A DNA stretch of 64,000 nt from Archangium sp. (GCA_022843845.1 JALHMW010000001.1:62001-126000); one strand, 5' to 3'; shown: positions 30,083 to 39,542, numbered from the stretch's first letter. Made by a program: numbers and translations. Notes: generated by a model not told the origin, from the letters alone.

Positions 30083-31050
30083 GCGGCCCTCCTGGTGTCG
30101 GTGAGCTTGCGGAACGTGTCTTCGAGGCTGACCTGCGTGCGGCGCACCTCGAGGAGCACGAGATCGGTCTTCACGACGGTCTCGAACAGCGTGCGGCGCA
30201 CGTCCTCGGCGCCGTGACGAATGCGGAAAGCGAGCGTTCCAGCGCCTTCGCCTTCGGCCACCTCGACGGCGGTGACGCCCGCCATCGCGCTCAAGCTCGC
30301 GCGAATCGTCGCGGCGTCGAGCGGCTGGCCGTGACGGTGGCCCAGCACCACGAACACCTCGCCAGAACCGTCTGCGCCTGCGGTGAGGCGCTCCGGCGTG
30401 TCGTCGGCGACGAGCCGGCCCTCGTTGATGATGAGCACGCGCGAGCAGGTCGACTGCACCTCGCTCAAGATGTGCGTCGAGAGGATGACGGTCTTCTCTT
30501 TCCCGAGGTCCTTGATGAGGTTGCGGATCTCGACGATCTGGTTCGGGTCGAGGCCGGCGGTCGGCTCGTCGAGGATGAGGAGGTCAGGCTCGTGGAGGAT
30601 CGCCGCGGCCAGGCCCACGCGCTGCCGGTAGCCACGCGAGAGCTGGTTGATGTCCTTCGACACCACGCCGGTGAGGCCACAGCGCTCGACCGCGCTCTTG
30701 ATGCGGGCGGCCCGCAGGTCCTTCGGCACCGAGCGCACGTCAGCGACGAAGCGCAGGTAATCGACGACCATCATCTCGTCGTAGAGCGGGTTGCTCTCGG
30801 GCAGGTAGCCGATGAGCTTGCGCGCGCCGACGGGGTCTTCGACCACGTTCACGTCACCCACGAAGGCTTTGCCACCCGTCGGGTTCAACGACCCCGCCAG
30901 GATGCGCATCGTGGTGGACTTGCCAGCACCGTTCGGGCCCAGAAAACCAACGACCTGCCCGCGGGGGACTTCGAACGACAGCCCCTTCACGGCCTGGGTC
31001 GGCCCGTAGTGCTTGGTGAGTCCTTCAATCCGGATCATCGATGAAGGCAT
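30079..31050 (-). CDS. ABC transporter ATP-binding protein (GldA-like)
   Basis: A 323-residue ATPase. Walker A GPNGAGKST, signature LSRGYRQRVGLA, Walker B LLILDEPTAGLD and the switch histidine in ILSTHIL are all intact. The C-terminal extension of about 90 residues is typical of ABC-2 exporter ATPases. The chosen ATG at 31050 has GAGGTG 6 bases upstream; a second ATG at 31038 is possible. It starts a minus-strand operon that runs to at least the DUF4340 gene. The divergent RNase J gene lies about 115 bp away. Confidence 0.93.
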   Translation of the reverse strand: MPSSMIRIEGLTKHYGPTQAVKGLSFEVPRGQVVGFLGPNGAGKSTTMRILAGSLNPTGGKAFVGDVNVVEDPVGARKLIGYLPESNPLYDEMMVVDYLRFVADVRSVPKDLRAARIKSAVERCGLTGVVSKDINQLSRGYRQRVGLAAAILHEPDLLILDEPTAGLDPNQIVEIRNLIKDLGKEKTVILSTHILSEVQSTCSRVLIINEGRLVADDTPERLTAGADGSGEVFVVLGHRHGQPLDAATIRASLSAMAGVTAVEVAEGEGAGTLAFRIRHGAEDVRRTLFETVVKTDLVLLEVRRTQVSLEDTFRKLTDTRRAA

Positions 31051-31165
31051 GCAGGCACCTCGAAAAATGTGGCCGCTTCCCTAAAGCGCCTGCGCGCAGA
31101 GTCAAGGGTGAGTCGCTGTGAAAACGTTGCGAGGCGGGTCGCGCCGAAGGGCTACCCTGCGCGCG

Positions 31166-32806
31166 ATGCTCAAAGTCACTCCGCTCGGAGGCCTCGGACA
31201 GGTTGGCCTCAACAGCATGGTGGTGGAGCACGGCCGGGAGCGCGTGCTGATCGACTGCGGCCTGATGTTCCCGCGCGCCGATCAGCTCGGCGTCGACATC
31301 GTGGTGCCCGACTTCAAGGCGCTCCGCGATGATCCCGACGCGTTCAAGGCGATCGTGTTGACGCACGCGCACGAAGATCACGTCGGCGCGATTCCGTGGC
31401 TGATTCGGGAGCACGGGGTCCCCATCTACGGAACGCCGTACACGCTCGCGCTCGTGAAGCACCGCCTCGAGGAGGCAGGCCTCAAGGCCGACCTGCGCGA
31501 GATCGGACCGGGGAGCTCGTTCTCGGTCGGGTCCTTCGACATCGAGCCCATCAACGTGACGCACTCGGTGCCCGACGCGGTGGGCCTGGTGATGAAGACG
31601 CCCTCGGGCACGCTGGTGCACTCCGGAGACTTCAAGCTCGACCTCTCGCCCATCGACGGGAAGCTGACCGACCTCGGCCGGCTGGGAGAGCTCTCCGAGC
31701 AGGGCATCGATCTGCTGCTCTCCGACTCGACGAACTCCGAAGTCGAAGGGTGGACGCCGAGCGAGACGCTGGTGAAGGAGACCTTCGAGCGGCTCTTCAC
31801 GACGGCGCCGAACCGGGTCGTCGTCGCCTCGTTCGGCTCGCATCTTCACCGCGTGCAGCACCTGTTGTGGCTGGCTCAAAAGCTCAACCGGCGCGTGGTG
31901 CTCTCGGGCCGCAGCCTGCAACGCAACTGCGAGCTCGCGCGAACGGTCGGCAAGCTGGTGGTGCCCGATGGCCTGCTGACGTCGATGGAAGACGCCGCGA
32001 AGCTGCCGCGGAACCAGGTGTTGATCATCTCGACCGGCGCGCAGGCCGAGGAGCGCTCGGGGCTCACGTGGTTGGTGTCCGATGAGCCCGGGCCGCTGCG
32101 GCTCGAGCCTGGCGATCTCGTGGTGCTCTCGGCGCGCGCGATTCCCGGCAACGAGCCGAACATCGCGCTGCTGCTCAACAAGCTCTACCTGCGCGGCGTG
32201 AAGGTCGCGTACCCCGGCAACGAGCCCGGCGTGCACGTGTCAGGGCATGCGTCACGGCAGGAGCAGCGCCGGCTCATCGACACCGTCAAGCCGCGCGCGT
32301 TCGTGCCGATTCACGGAGAGTTGAAACACCTGCATCGGCATCGGCAGGTCGCGACGGACGCGGGCCTGGCGGAGGAGCAGACGATGATCGCGATCAACGG
32401 CGACGTGATCGGCGTCGATCGGCACGGGCTCCACACCCTGGGCCGGGCGCCGGTGGGCATGTTGCCGATGCGCCGCGAGGCGCTGATGCCGGTGAGCGAG
32501 GCGTCGCTGAAGGAGCGCATGCAGCTCGCCGAGACCGGCGTGGTGATCGCCGTCGTCGTGATGCAGCAGGGTGGCGGGAAGATCCGCCACGGGCCGACGA
32601 TCTCGGCGCAGGGCCTCTCGGGCGAGGAGCAGTCGGCGCTGACCCTGGCGGCCGAAGGCGCGCAGCTCGCCTTGAAGGAGATCTCCGAGGCCGTTCGTGG
32701 CGATGACGAGCGCGTGCGCGAAGCGATGACTCGTGGCGTGCGGCGTGTGTTCAAGCAGCTGTTCGGCTCGAAGCCGCTGATTCATGCCGTCGTCGTGCGG
32801 GTGTGA
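31166..32806 (+). CDS. rnj: Ribonuclease J
   Basis: RNase J degrades and matures RNA with both endonuclease and 5'-exonuclease activity. The 546-residue protein has the metallo-beta-lactamase motif H67-A-H-E-D71-H72 in LTHAHEDHVGAIPWL and the beta-CASP region (SDSTNSEVEGWTPSE; VVVASFGSHLHR). The late GHASRQEQRRLI and FVPIHGELKHLHRH segments are typical of RNase J. I chose the ATG at 31166; the ORF is open further upstream but has no start with a ribosome site. It diverges from the GldA-like gene. Confidence 0.95.
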   Translation: MLKVTPLGGLGQVGLNSMVVEHGRERVLIDCGLMFPRADQLGVDIVVPDFKALRDDPDAFKAIVLTHAHEDHVGAIPWLIREHGVPIYGTPYTLALVKHRLEEAGLKADLREIGPGSSFSVGSFDIEPINVTHSVPDAVGLVMKTPSGTLVHSGDFKLDLSPIDGKLTDLGRLGELSEQGIDLLLSDSTNSEVEGWTPSETLVKETFERLFTTAPNRVVVASFGSHLHRVQHLLWLAQKLNRRVVLSGRSLQRNCELARTVGKLVVPDGLLTSMEDAAKLPRNQVLIISTGAQAEERSGLTWLVSDEPGPLRLEPGDLVVLSARAIPGNEPNIALLLNKLYLRGVKVAYPGNEPGVHVSGHASRQEQRRLIDTVKPRAFVPIHGELKHLHRHRQVATDAGLAEEQTMIAINGDVIGVDRHGLHTLGRAPVGMLPMRREALMPVSEASLKERMQLAETGVVIAVVVMQQGGGKIRHGPTISAQGLSGEEQSALTLAAEGAQLALKEISEAVRGDDERVREAMTRGVRRVFKQLFGSKPLIHAVVVRV

Positions 32807-32815
32807 GTGACCGCG

Positions 32816-33517
32816 TCACTGCCTGAGGCGCTGCTCGACTTCCGTCGGATCGACGTCGGGCAGCTCGTCCAATCCCACGCCGTCACGGAGCAGCGCTTCG
32901 ACGATCAGCTGGTAGCGCAGGTAGAGGCCTGACTTCGCCGGGTCGAGTTCGTCGTCGCCGTTTCGAAAACGCTCACGCTCCAGCTCGAAGTCGAACGCGC
33001 CACCTTTGCCGATGAGATCGGCGTAGCCCTCCAGCAGCCACGCCGGGCGAGTGAGGTACGCGACGCGGCCGAGCTTTCGCGACATCGCGGTGTGGGTGAC
33101 TTCGTGCGCGAAGTAGTAGGCGAGCGTTCTGACGCCTGGCACCTCTTTGCCGTGCGGGCCGATGAGCCGGTCGTTCTCGACGTTCGCTGGGCGCACGAAG
33201 ATGTTCCCGGTCACGCCGAAGAGGGACACGGCGCCAACGTCTCGCGCCCAGGGCACGAAGAACGTGAACAGCTCGGGGGTGTCGCACAGGTAGAGGTCGT
33301 ACGAATCGCTCGCGTCGAAGTACGGCGACCTCGCGGCGCGCGCATGCGCGTCCTTCAGGACGGCGCGCGCCTCGGCGGGCAACGGCGCTCGTGAATGCAG
33401 CACGAGGTTCTCGACGCGAAGCTCCTGCGCGAAGAGCAGTGACGGGTTCAGCGCGACCGCGGCGTAGAGCACCAGCACCGCTGTCGGGCCACGCAGCCAG
33501 CGTTTCAGTCGTTTCAT
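32816..33517 (-). CDS. Exported or membrane-anchored HExxH zinc peptidase-like protein
   Basis: A 233-residue protein from the ATG at 33517, which has AGGAG about 7 bases upstream. A hydrophobic N-terminal segment (PTAVLVLYAAVAL) is followed by a signal-like cleavage region. HEVTH (residues 138-142) with a later glutamate in EGYAD (E163) fits the gluzincin pattern H-E-x-x-H plus E. The rest of the fold does not match a named family that I recognise. It may be a collagenase-like or surface peptidase. It is convergent with the RNase J gene (10 bp gap). Confidence 0.75.
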   Translation of the reverse strand: MKRLKRWLRGPTAVLVLYAAVALNPSLLFAQELRVENLVLHSRAPLPAEARAVLKDAHARAARSPYFDASDSYDLYLCDTPELFTFFVPWARDVGAVSLFGVTGNIFVRPANVENDRLIGPHGKEVPGVRTLAYYFAHEVTHTAMSRKLGRVAYLTRPAWLLEGYADLIGKGGAFDFELERERFRNGDDELDPAKSGLYLRYQLIVEALLRDGVGLDELPDVDPTEVEQRLRQ

Positions 33518-33667
33518 CGGGCGCTCCTGAGGCCACCGCGACCACACGAGAGAGCAAACCGGGAATTGCCGGCGTCGTCGAGGCGATCTCGGAATTCGCG
33601 CTGAGGATCTGCCGACGTGTGAACCGACTTCAGAGGCGGCGCCGGAACGCCTGGGATGGTCCTGACA

Positions 33668-33725
33668 ACACCTCAAAAATGAGGTGTCAGCTTGATTTTC
33701 GGCCGTTTACACATCAATTTTGATG
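33668..33725. promoter_or_regulatory. Two palindromes upstream of the orphan XRE regulator
   Basis: The first is a perfect 8-bp inverted repeat (ACACCTCA, loop AAAA, TGAGGTGT; 33668-33687). The second is CATCAA-TT-TTGATG (33712-33725), with 6-bp arms. Both are in a 209-bp gap that is notably more AT-rich around them than the rest of the window. Their positions just before the helix-turn-helix gene fit autoregulatory operators. The first could also act as an RNA hairpin, but it has no T-run. Confidence 0.5.
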
Positions 33726-33726
33726 C

Positions 33727-34011
33727 ATTCGTCACGGCCTCGACATCGCCCGGCGCGCGAAGCAGCTGCGGCTCCACGCCAACCTGACCCAGGCCACCCT
33801 GGCGAAGCGGGCGGGGCTCGGGCTCGCGACAGTGCAACGCTTCGAGAAGCACGGGCAGGCGGGCTTCGATGCGGTGTTGGCGATCGCGTGGGTCCTTCGC
33901 GCAGAGGCAGGCTTCGAGAAGCTCTTCGAGCTGCCGCCGTTTCGGACCATCGATGAAGCGCTCGCGCAGGAACAACTCGTCACCCGGAAACGGGCGCGAC
34001 GTAGCAGATGA
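33727..34011 (+). CDS. Orphan XRE/HipB-like helix-turn-helix protein; start codon unclear
   Basis: The frame encodes a clear helix-turn-helix: AKQLRLHANLTQATLAKRAGL followed by ATVQRFEKHGQAGF, and a tail ending in basic residues (KRARRSR). The nearest in-frame stop upstream is at 33721, and there is no ATG, GTG or TTG between it and the domain; only ATT (33727) or ATC (33745) are available. An ATG at 33723 exists in another frame, so a one-base frameshift would join it to the domain. The gene is therefore either a rare-start gene or broken. A partner such as HipA is not present; the ankyrin gene follows in the opposite direction after 8 bp. Confidence 0.5.
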   Translation: MRHGLDIARRAKQLRLHANLTQATLAKRAGLGLATVQRFEKHGQAGFDAVLAIAWVLRAEAGFEKLFELPPFRTIDEALAQEQLVTRKRARRSR

Positions 34012-34019
34012 GCCGTCGA

Positions 34020-35324
34020 TCATCGTTTCGCAGCGTCGAGCATCGTCACGATCTCGGAGTAATTGTTCTCTCGGGCGTAGTCGATGGGCCGCTTTCCGTA
34101 CGTGTCAGCGGACCGTGACTCGGCCCCCTTCGCGAGCAGAAGTCTGACGACGTCGATGTGTCCCTTCGCGGAGGCGGCGCGCAGTGCAGTGCCGCCCTGA
34201 GGGTTGCGGCCATTCAACGCCGCGCCCTTCTGCAACAGCAGTTCGACCATCGGAACTTCTCCCATCAGCGCAGCGAGGCTGAGAGGTGGCGCACCCTCCG
34301 TTCCGCCGCCATTGGGGTCCGCGCCTGCGTCGAGCAGGTCGCGCACGAAATCGACGTGGCCCTTCGCGACGGCGATGTGCAGGGGCGTGAGGTGCCCAGC
34401 CTCGACGTCCATGCGTGCGCCGGCCTTGACCAAGACAGGGACGAGGGCCCGGTGACCGAACACAGCCGCCACATGGAGCGCTGGCCCCACGGGGTGGTTC
34501 GGCTGGTTGACGGGTATTCTCGTCGCAAGCCAGGCCACGACGGTCACCTCGTTCTGCTCGACTGCGAGTCCGAGCGCGCCCTGCCCTTCCTTCGTGGTCG
34601 CGCGAAGGTTGGCGCCGCTGGCCGCGAGGAGCTGCAGCGTCTGGAGGAACCCGCCGGCTGCGGCCGCGACCAGGGGCGTTGCTCCGAATCGGTTGGGCCG
34701 ATCGACGACGCGATCCTGCTGAAGCAGTCGCTTCACCACTGCGGTGTGGCCCTTCATCGCCGAGAGGAACAGTGCGCTCTGCCCGTCTTCATCGACCACG
34801 AGCGGGTCGGCACCAGCCCCAAGCAGGGCGTTCACTGCCCCCAGGTGCCCAGCCTGGGCGTGAACGAGGAGCGGGGTCCTTCCGAACTTGTCGAGCACTG
34901 ACCAGTCGGCTTTCGCAGCCAACAAGAGTGGCACCAGGACGTCAGCGTTGGCTGCCGCGGCGCTCGTGTGCAGAGCACTCTCGTGGTCGTCGTTGAGTTC
35001 ATTCGGGTTCGCTTTCGCGGCGAGCAGCCGGCGTACGACCTTCTCTTCGCCTGAATAGCTGCTGAGGATGAGGGCAGTGAGCTGGCCCTGACTGCTGTGA
35101 GCGTCTGGCGAGACTCCACCTCGAAGGAGCACCTCCACCATCTCGAGCCGACCGGCCCCCGCAGCTGAGACCAACGCATCGGCGGCTTCTTGTGTCGAAG
35201 GAACGGACCCCTTCAACAGACGTTTGACGGCCTTCGCGTCTCCGTTCGCGACCGCACGTTGCAGCGGCGTCGTGTCCGGCGCGGCGCACGAGAAGGCCAG
35301 AAGAGAAAGGGTCAACAGCATCAC
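34020..35324 (-). CDS. Ankyrin-repeat lipoprotein
   Basis: A 434-residue protein with a signal peptide and lipobox LAFSCAAP (C13). The rest is ankyrin repeats: about eleven units of about 33 residues, with typical cores such as GRTPLLVHAQAGHLGAVNAL, LTPLHIAVAKGHVDFVRDLL and GTALRAASAKGHIDVVRLLL. Ankyrin repeats mediate protein-protein contact. As a lipoprotein it should be in the periplasm or on the surface. Partner unknown. The gene starts at an ATG with an in-frame second ATG next to it. Confidence 0.9.
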   Translation of the reverse strand: MMLLTLSLLAFSCAAPDTTPLQRAVANGDAKAVKRLLKGSVPSTQEAADALVSAAGAGRLEMVEVLLRGGVSPDAHSSQGQLTALILSSYSGEEKVVRRLLAAKANPNELNDDHESALHTSAAAANADVLVPLLLAAKADWSVLDKFGRTPLLVHAQAGHLGAVNALLGAGADPLVVDEDGQSALFLSAMKGHTAVVKRLLQQDRVVDRPNRFGATPLVAAAAGGFLQTLQLLAASGANLRATTKEGQGALGLAVEQNEVTVVAWLATRIPVNQPNHPVGPALHVAAVFGHRALVPVLVKAGARMDVEAGHLTPLHIAVAKGHVDFVRDLLDAGADPNGGGTEGAPPLSLAALMGEVPMVELLLQKGAALNGRNPQGGTALRAASAKGHIDVVRLLLAKGAESRSADTYGKRPIDYARENNYSEIVTMLDAAKR

Positions 35325-35378
35325 AGCCTCGCTTCGGCCTGCGCCGTCTGCTCGTCGCGAACGTTCATCGTGCCCCGC

Positions 35379-36788
35379 CTACCGCTTCAACACCGCCTCG
35401 AGGAACGCGCTCGTTCGTTTCCACGCCGCGCGGCTGGCCTGCCCGTTGCCCTGCACGGTGCCGCCGTAGACGTCGAACACCCCACCATCGGCCCGCTCGA
35501 CGAACAGCGTGCTCCCCATCGGCAGCCCGACGTATCCGGGGTTCATCGCGTGGCCCGCCGCCGGGTAACACTCGCGGCCATCTGCGGGGAACCGCGCCGA
35601 GTGCCCTGCGTCGACCAGCCGCCCCCACGCGAAGTCAGACAACGCACACGACGGCCACAGCTGATCATCCTCCGCGCTCAGGAGCAGCACGGGCCCGTTG
35701 ATCTGCTCGACCGGAATCATCGCCGCCTCGAGCGCCGCAGGAGACGCCTGACGCAGCGTCTCGGTCCACAGCGCGCGTGACGTCACCTCGAGGCCACCGT
35801 CACCCAACAGCCGCGTCGCCGGCTGTGCATTGATCCACGGCACCGATAGCACCCCCGCATCGGCCCGGGTCCACGCGGGCTGCGTCCACACGTCGTCGGC
35901 CGGCCACACCACGCCGCTCCCGACGACCGACACCACCGCCGACACCTGCGCCGACGTGGACGCCACCAGCAGCGCCGCTTCTGCCCCACGCCCCACACCG
36001 ATCAGCGCGATGCGATCGCGACGCGCGCCCGGGTACTCCTTCGCCACCTCGATCGCCTCGCTGAACGACTCGAGCGGAATACGATCGAGCTGCTGCGGAC
36101 CGATCTCGAGGCCCCAGTAGGACAGCGCCAACACGAGGTAGCCCTGCTCCACGAAGGTCCGCGCGAGCTCAGAGGTCAGCAGCGTGCCGCCCTCGACATC
36201 GCCGATCGCGACGACGATGGGCCACGGGGGCGCCGTCGACGGCAGATACAGATCGCCGAACACGCCCCGCGCGCCACGAATCGGCAACACGTCGACCCCG
36301 CGCGACAACGGCCGCCTCGGCCAGTTCACCTCGAGGTACGCCGCCGCGCCCCAGTCGGCGAGCACGTTCACGTCCTGCACGAAGAGCCCACCCTCCGACG
36401 AGTAGACGGGCCCGTCGACGTCGACGCCTCTCCACGAGCCGCTCACCGGCGCATCTCGGCCCGTGCTCACCGTGCCCTCGAAGTCGGCCTTGAACACCGC
36501 GTACGCAAAGCCACCGACGGCCTGCCCGAAGATCATGTCGAGCGGCCGGCACGGCGGGAGCCCCTCCACCACCACCTCGGCGCTCTCCCACGCCAGAAAC
36601 CCCGCATCCGGCAGGCCCCCGTCGGCCACCAGCCGAATGGTGGGCGAGAAGTCACGCCGCGTGGGGATGCAGCGGGGGTCGTCGACGTCCCACTCGAACG
36701 GGCCGGTGCCTTCACCCCGAAACGTCGGCGCGGGGCCGCACGCGAGCACCACCAGCACCGACGCCGTGAGCCACCGCGACCTGCGCAT
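35379..36788 (-). CDS. BAAT-like alpha/beta-hydrolase lipoprotein without catalytic nucleophile
   Basis: A 469-residue protein with a signal peptide and cysteine at C17 (VVLACGP). The N-terminal half (to about 200) is beta-rich as in acyl-CoA:amino-acid N-acyltransferase/thioesterase (BAAT) proteins, and the C-terminal half has the alpha/beta-hydrolase core. In the nucleophile elbow, where relatives have G-x-S/C-x-G, this protein reads G264-V-G-R-G268, so the nucleophile is glycine. The aspartate (D374/D375 in SAEDDQLWP) and histidine (H413 in AAGHAMNP) positions are kept. The protein may be a non-catalytic or binding member. It diverges from the CBM9-like gene. Confidence 0.78.
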   Translation of the reverse strand: MRRSRWLTASVLVVLACGPAPTFRGEGTGPFEWDVDDPRCIPTRRDFSPTIRLVADGGLPDAGFLAWESAEVVVEGLPPCRPLDMIFGQAVGGFAYAVFKADFEGTVSTGRDAPVSGSWRGVDVDGPVYSSEGGLFVQDVNVLADWGAAAYLEVNWPRRPLSRGVDVLPIRGARGVFGDLYLPSTAPPWPIVVAIGDVEGGTLLTSELARTFVEQGYLVLALSYWGLEIGPQQLDRIPLESFSEAIEVAKEYPGARRDRIALIGVGRGAEAALLVASTSAQVSAVVSVVGSGVVWPADDVWTQPAWTRADAGVLSVPWINAQPATRLLGDGGLEVTSRALWTETLRQASPAALEAAMIPVEQINGPVLLLSAEDDQLWPSCALSDFAWGRLVDAGHSARFPADGRECYPAAGHAMNPGYVGLPMGSTLFVERADGGVFDVYGGTVQGNGQASRAAWKRTSAFLEAVLKR

Positions 36789-36910
36789 CGGGTCGGTACG
36801 CTACCCCGCTCCGATCGGACCGACGGCGCCTCATTTCAGTCGCACTGGTGACGGGTGTCCTCTGGTTGCCCCTCCGGGGGCTTTGTTGGTAGGGGCCTGA
36901 GGGAGCTCCT

Positions 36911-38002
36911 ATGGTCCACAGCCTGCTGATTCTCTCGTTGCTCTCGGCGCCTCCCCCCACGGAGAAGCCCATCAAGCCGCTGCCCTCGCTCGCCAAAGAG
37001 CCGAAGGTCGACGGCGTGCTGAAAGACCTCGCGCCTGCGGCGGAGCTCAAGCTGCCGAAGCCCGCCAAAGAGGGCACCGCGATCGTCGCGAAGGCCGCCT
37101 TCTTCAAGGACACGCTGTATCTCTCCGTCGAGCCGAAAGACGACGCCTTCAACGAGCACGATCAGCTCGAGGTGACGCTGTACTTCCCCGAGTCGGGCAC
37201 CACCTCTCGCGGCTTCACCTACCGCTACGGCAAAGAAGGCGTGCGCGCCCCCGGTGACGAGGCTGGCTCGCCGCCATTCACCCAGAAGCTGCTGAAGGCG
37301 GCCGTCAAAGAAGGCGACAAGGGCCCTGCGTTCGAGCTCGCGTTCCCGGCCCGCACCCTGCCCCGATTTCAGGCTTTCAAGCAGCTCGCCGTGTCGATCT
37401 GCCTCGAGTACCAGGACGTCGACGTCTCAGGCCAGGAGCCCGTGAAGACCATCACCTGCCCCACGGGCGAGATGATCGGCGGCCCGACGCGCCTGCCCGA
37501 CGAGCTGCGCAAGAACCTCAAGCTCGCGCCCGCCAACGACGTCGAGGGCATCGAGGCGCGGCCCACGGGCTGGGTCGGCTACTCGAAGCTGCACTACCCG
37601 ACGTGGGTGGTGGGCGACGCCGAGTTCACGCCGGAGTCCCTCGGCGAGCTGATCGCCTTCGACAACGCCATCGACCCCGAGTCCGTCGCGCTCCCGATTC
37701 CCCGCAAGCTGGTGCTCGGAGACAACCGGCCGCTCTTCACCATGCTGACCGGCAAGAACCCGTACTCGAAAGACGCCTGCAACCCGTCGAACGAGCTGCG
37801 CATGGCGATGTACGTGGTGAAGGGCAACGTCGCGAGCCGCGTGCTCGAGTGGCCCGCCGCGACGTGTGGCCTGGGCCGCGCGATGCGCTTCGAGCTCGAG
37901 GCCGAGTCGGGCCAGCTCTTGATTGGCTACACGAATGGCCAGACCGCGCGCTTCGTGTGGTCTTCCGATCACTTCGAGCGCAGCGAGCTCGGCGCCCGTT
38001 GA
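36911..38002 (+). CDS. Exported CBM9/DOMON-like protein
   Basis: A 363-residue protein with a short hydrophobic N-terminus. The N-terminal domain (about residues 25-200) has the CBM9-like pattern: [11 protein letters not shown] at the start, a [15 protein letters not shown] strand pair and a later DQLEVTLYF segment. Such domains bind carbohydrates or haem-like ligands. The C-terminal half has cysteines (C297 region, CGLG) and no recognised domain. A GGGAG site lies upstream of the ATG. The rimO gene follows after 26 bp, so they may be co-transcribed. Confidence 0.7.
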   Translation: MVHSLLILSLLSAPPPTEKPIKPLPSLAKEPKVDGVLKDLAPAAELKLPKPAKEGTAIVAKAAFFKDTLYLSVEPKDDAFNEHDQLEVTLYFPESGTTSRGFTYRYGKEGVRAPGDEAGSPPFTQKLLKAAVKEGDKGPAFELAFPARTLPRFQAFKQLAVSICLEYQDVDVSGQEPVKTITCPTGEMIGGPTRLPDELRKNLKLAPANDVEGIEARPTGWVGYSKLHYPTWVVGDAEFTPESLGELIAFDNAIDPESVALPIPRKLVLGDNRPLFTMLTGKNPYSKDACNPSNELRMAMYVVKGNVASRVLEWPAATCGLGRAMRFELEAESGQLLIGYTNGQTARFVWSSDHFERSELGAR

Positions 38003-38028
38003 ACGTCGTTCCTTCGAGGTCTACCCCC

Positions 38029-39471
38029 GTGAAGAAGAAGCCGTCGCCGAAATCCCTCTACATGATGACGCTCGGGTGCCCGAAGAACCGGGTCGACTCC
38101 GAGGTCATGCTGGGCACGCTCAACCAGCGCGGCTACCAGCTCGTCGACGACGCGAAGGACGCCGAGGTCATCGTCATCAACACCTGCGCCTTCCTGAAGG
38201 CCGCCGAGAAGGAGTCGGTCGACAACATCCTCGAGCTCGCGGAGCACAAGAAGACCGGCAAGTGCGAGACCCTGGTGGTCACCGGCTGCCTCGTGCAGCG
38301 CCACGGCGAAGGCCTCTCGAAGGATCTGCCCGAGGTCGATCACTTCCTGGGCACCAGCGCGTACGTGCAGATCGGCGACCTGCTGGCGGCTGAGGCGAGC
38401 CCGCGCGAGCTGATCCCCGACCCCGACTACATCCACACCTCGGCGGTGCCGAAGGTGAACTCGATGCCCGGGTACACCGCGTACCTGAAGATCTCCGAGG
38501 GCTGCGACAACAAGTGCGCGTTCTGCATCATCCCCACGCTGCGTGGCCTGCAGCGCTCGCGCCCCATCGACGACATCGTGCGTGAGGCGAAGCAGCTGGC
38601 CGACGCCGGCGTGCAGGAGCTCAACCTCGTCGCGCAGGATCTGACGGCCTACGGCCACGATCTGCCCGGCAAGCCGAAGCTGCACGAGCTGCTCCGCGAA
38701 TTGGTGAAGGTCGACGTGAAGTGGATTCGGCTGCACTACGCCTACCCGCGCGTCTTCACCGACGAGCTCATCGAGGTGATGGCCACCGAGCCGAAGATCG
38801 CCAAGTACCTCGACATGCCGCTGCAGCACGCTTCGGACAAGCTGCTCAAATCGATGAAGCGCGGCCGCGACTCGGCGTTCTTGAAGCAGCTGCTCGCGAA
38901 GATCCGCACGCGCGTCGAGGGCCTCACCTTCCGCACCTCGCTCATCGTCGGCCTGCCCGGCGAGACAGAAGAAGACTTCGAAGAGCTCAAGGCGTTCGTG
39001 AAGGAGCTGCGCTTTGAGCGCCTCGGCGTCTTCCAGTACTCCGATGAAGAGGGCACCGCCGCGTTCGAGATGGAGAACAAGGTGCCGAAGAAGACGATCG
39101 AGCGCCGGTGGCGAGAGGTCATGGCCATTCAGAAGCGCATCAGCCGCGAGCAGAACAAGAAGCTCGTCGGCAAGCGCCTCGAGGTGCTGGTCGAAGGCGT
39201 GAGCCCCGAGTCCGAGCACCTGCTGGTCGGCCGTCACGAGGGCCAGGCGCCGGAGATCGACGGCCAGGTCTTCATCAACGACGGGCTGGCGTACCCGGGC
39301 GAGCTGGTGACCGTCGAGGTGACCGAGGCCCACGATTACGATCTCGTCGCGAAGGTCGTCGAGCGACCGAACCCGAAGCAGAAGAAGCACGGCGCCCGGC
39401 AGAGCGTGCCCGCGGCCGTGCGCGGCGGAGAGAAGATCATCAGCCCGCCCACCTGGCTGGCGCCGCGGTGA
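38029..39471 (+). CDS. rimO: Ribosomal protein uS12 methylthiotransferase
   Basis: RimO is a radical-SAM enzyme that adds a methylthio group to an aspartate of ribosomal protein S12. The 480-residue protein has the N-terminal cluster cysteines C17, C53 and C87, the radical-SAM cluster C159-x3-C163-x2-C166 (GCDNKCAFC) and a C-terminal TRAM domain. RimO-type features include [11 protein letters not shown] and YAYPRVF. I chose the GTG at 38029, preceded by GAGG about 9 bases upstream. It is separate from the three-gene operon that follows, which has its own promoter. Confidence 0.95.
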   Translation: MKKKPSPKSLYMMTLGCPKNRVDSEVMLGTLNQRGYQLVDDAKDAEVIVINTCAFLKAAEKESVDNILELAEHKKTGKCETLVVTGCLVQRHGEGLSKDLPEVDHFLGTSAYVQIGDLLAAEASPRELIPDPDYIHTSAVPKVNSMPGYTAYLKISEGCDNKCAFCIIPTLRGLQRSRPIDDIVREAKQLADAGVQELNLVAQDLTAYGHDLPGKPKLHELLRELVKVDVKWIRLHYAYPRVFTDELIEVMATEPKIAKYLDMPLQHASDKLLKSMKRGRDSAFLKQLLAKIRTRVEGLTFRTSLIVGLPGETEEDFEELKAFVKELRFERLGVFQYSDEEGTAAFEMENKVPKKTIERRWREVMAIQKRISREQNKKLVGKRLEVLVEGVSPESEHLLVGRHEGQAPEIDGQVFINDGLAYPGELVTVEVTEAHDYDLVAKVVERPNPKQKKHGARQSVPAAVRGGEKIISPPTWLAPR

Positions 39472-39514
39472 TCCCGCAGCCCCCCTTTCCCCACAACCTC
39501 GGGTGAAAGTGGAA

Positions 39515-39542
39515 TTGTTCAAAGGGCTTCCCCCCATATACT
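39515..39542 (+). promoter_or_regulatory. Candidate sigma-70 promoter for the barrel-FecR-kinase operon
   Basis: TTGTTC (39515-39520) and TATACT (39537-39542) are separated by 16 bases; the -10 box differs from TATAAT by one base. Transcription would start close to 39549-39550, almost at the GTG chosen as start of the next gene, so the mRNA may be leaderless or nearly so. No Shine-Dalgarno-like sequence lies before that GTG. The box is also in a short AT-rich island. Confidence 0.5.

Noticed and set aside
33668-33687. Inverted repeat considered as a plus-strand terminator
   Set aside because: No T-run after the stem and no plus-strand gene ends nearby; the operator reading is preferred.
34008-34120. 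ATGA overlap at the end of the orphan XRE gene, considered as the start of a lost HipA-type toxin
   Set aside because: The frame closes after about 37 codons, is antisense to the ankyrin gene, and has no kinase-like motif.
36868-36887. GC-rich hairpin followed by TTTGTT between divergent genes
   Set aside because: Stem of only about 5 bp and a poor T-run; located in the leader of the CBM9-like gene with no gene ending before it on that strand.
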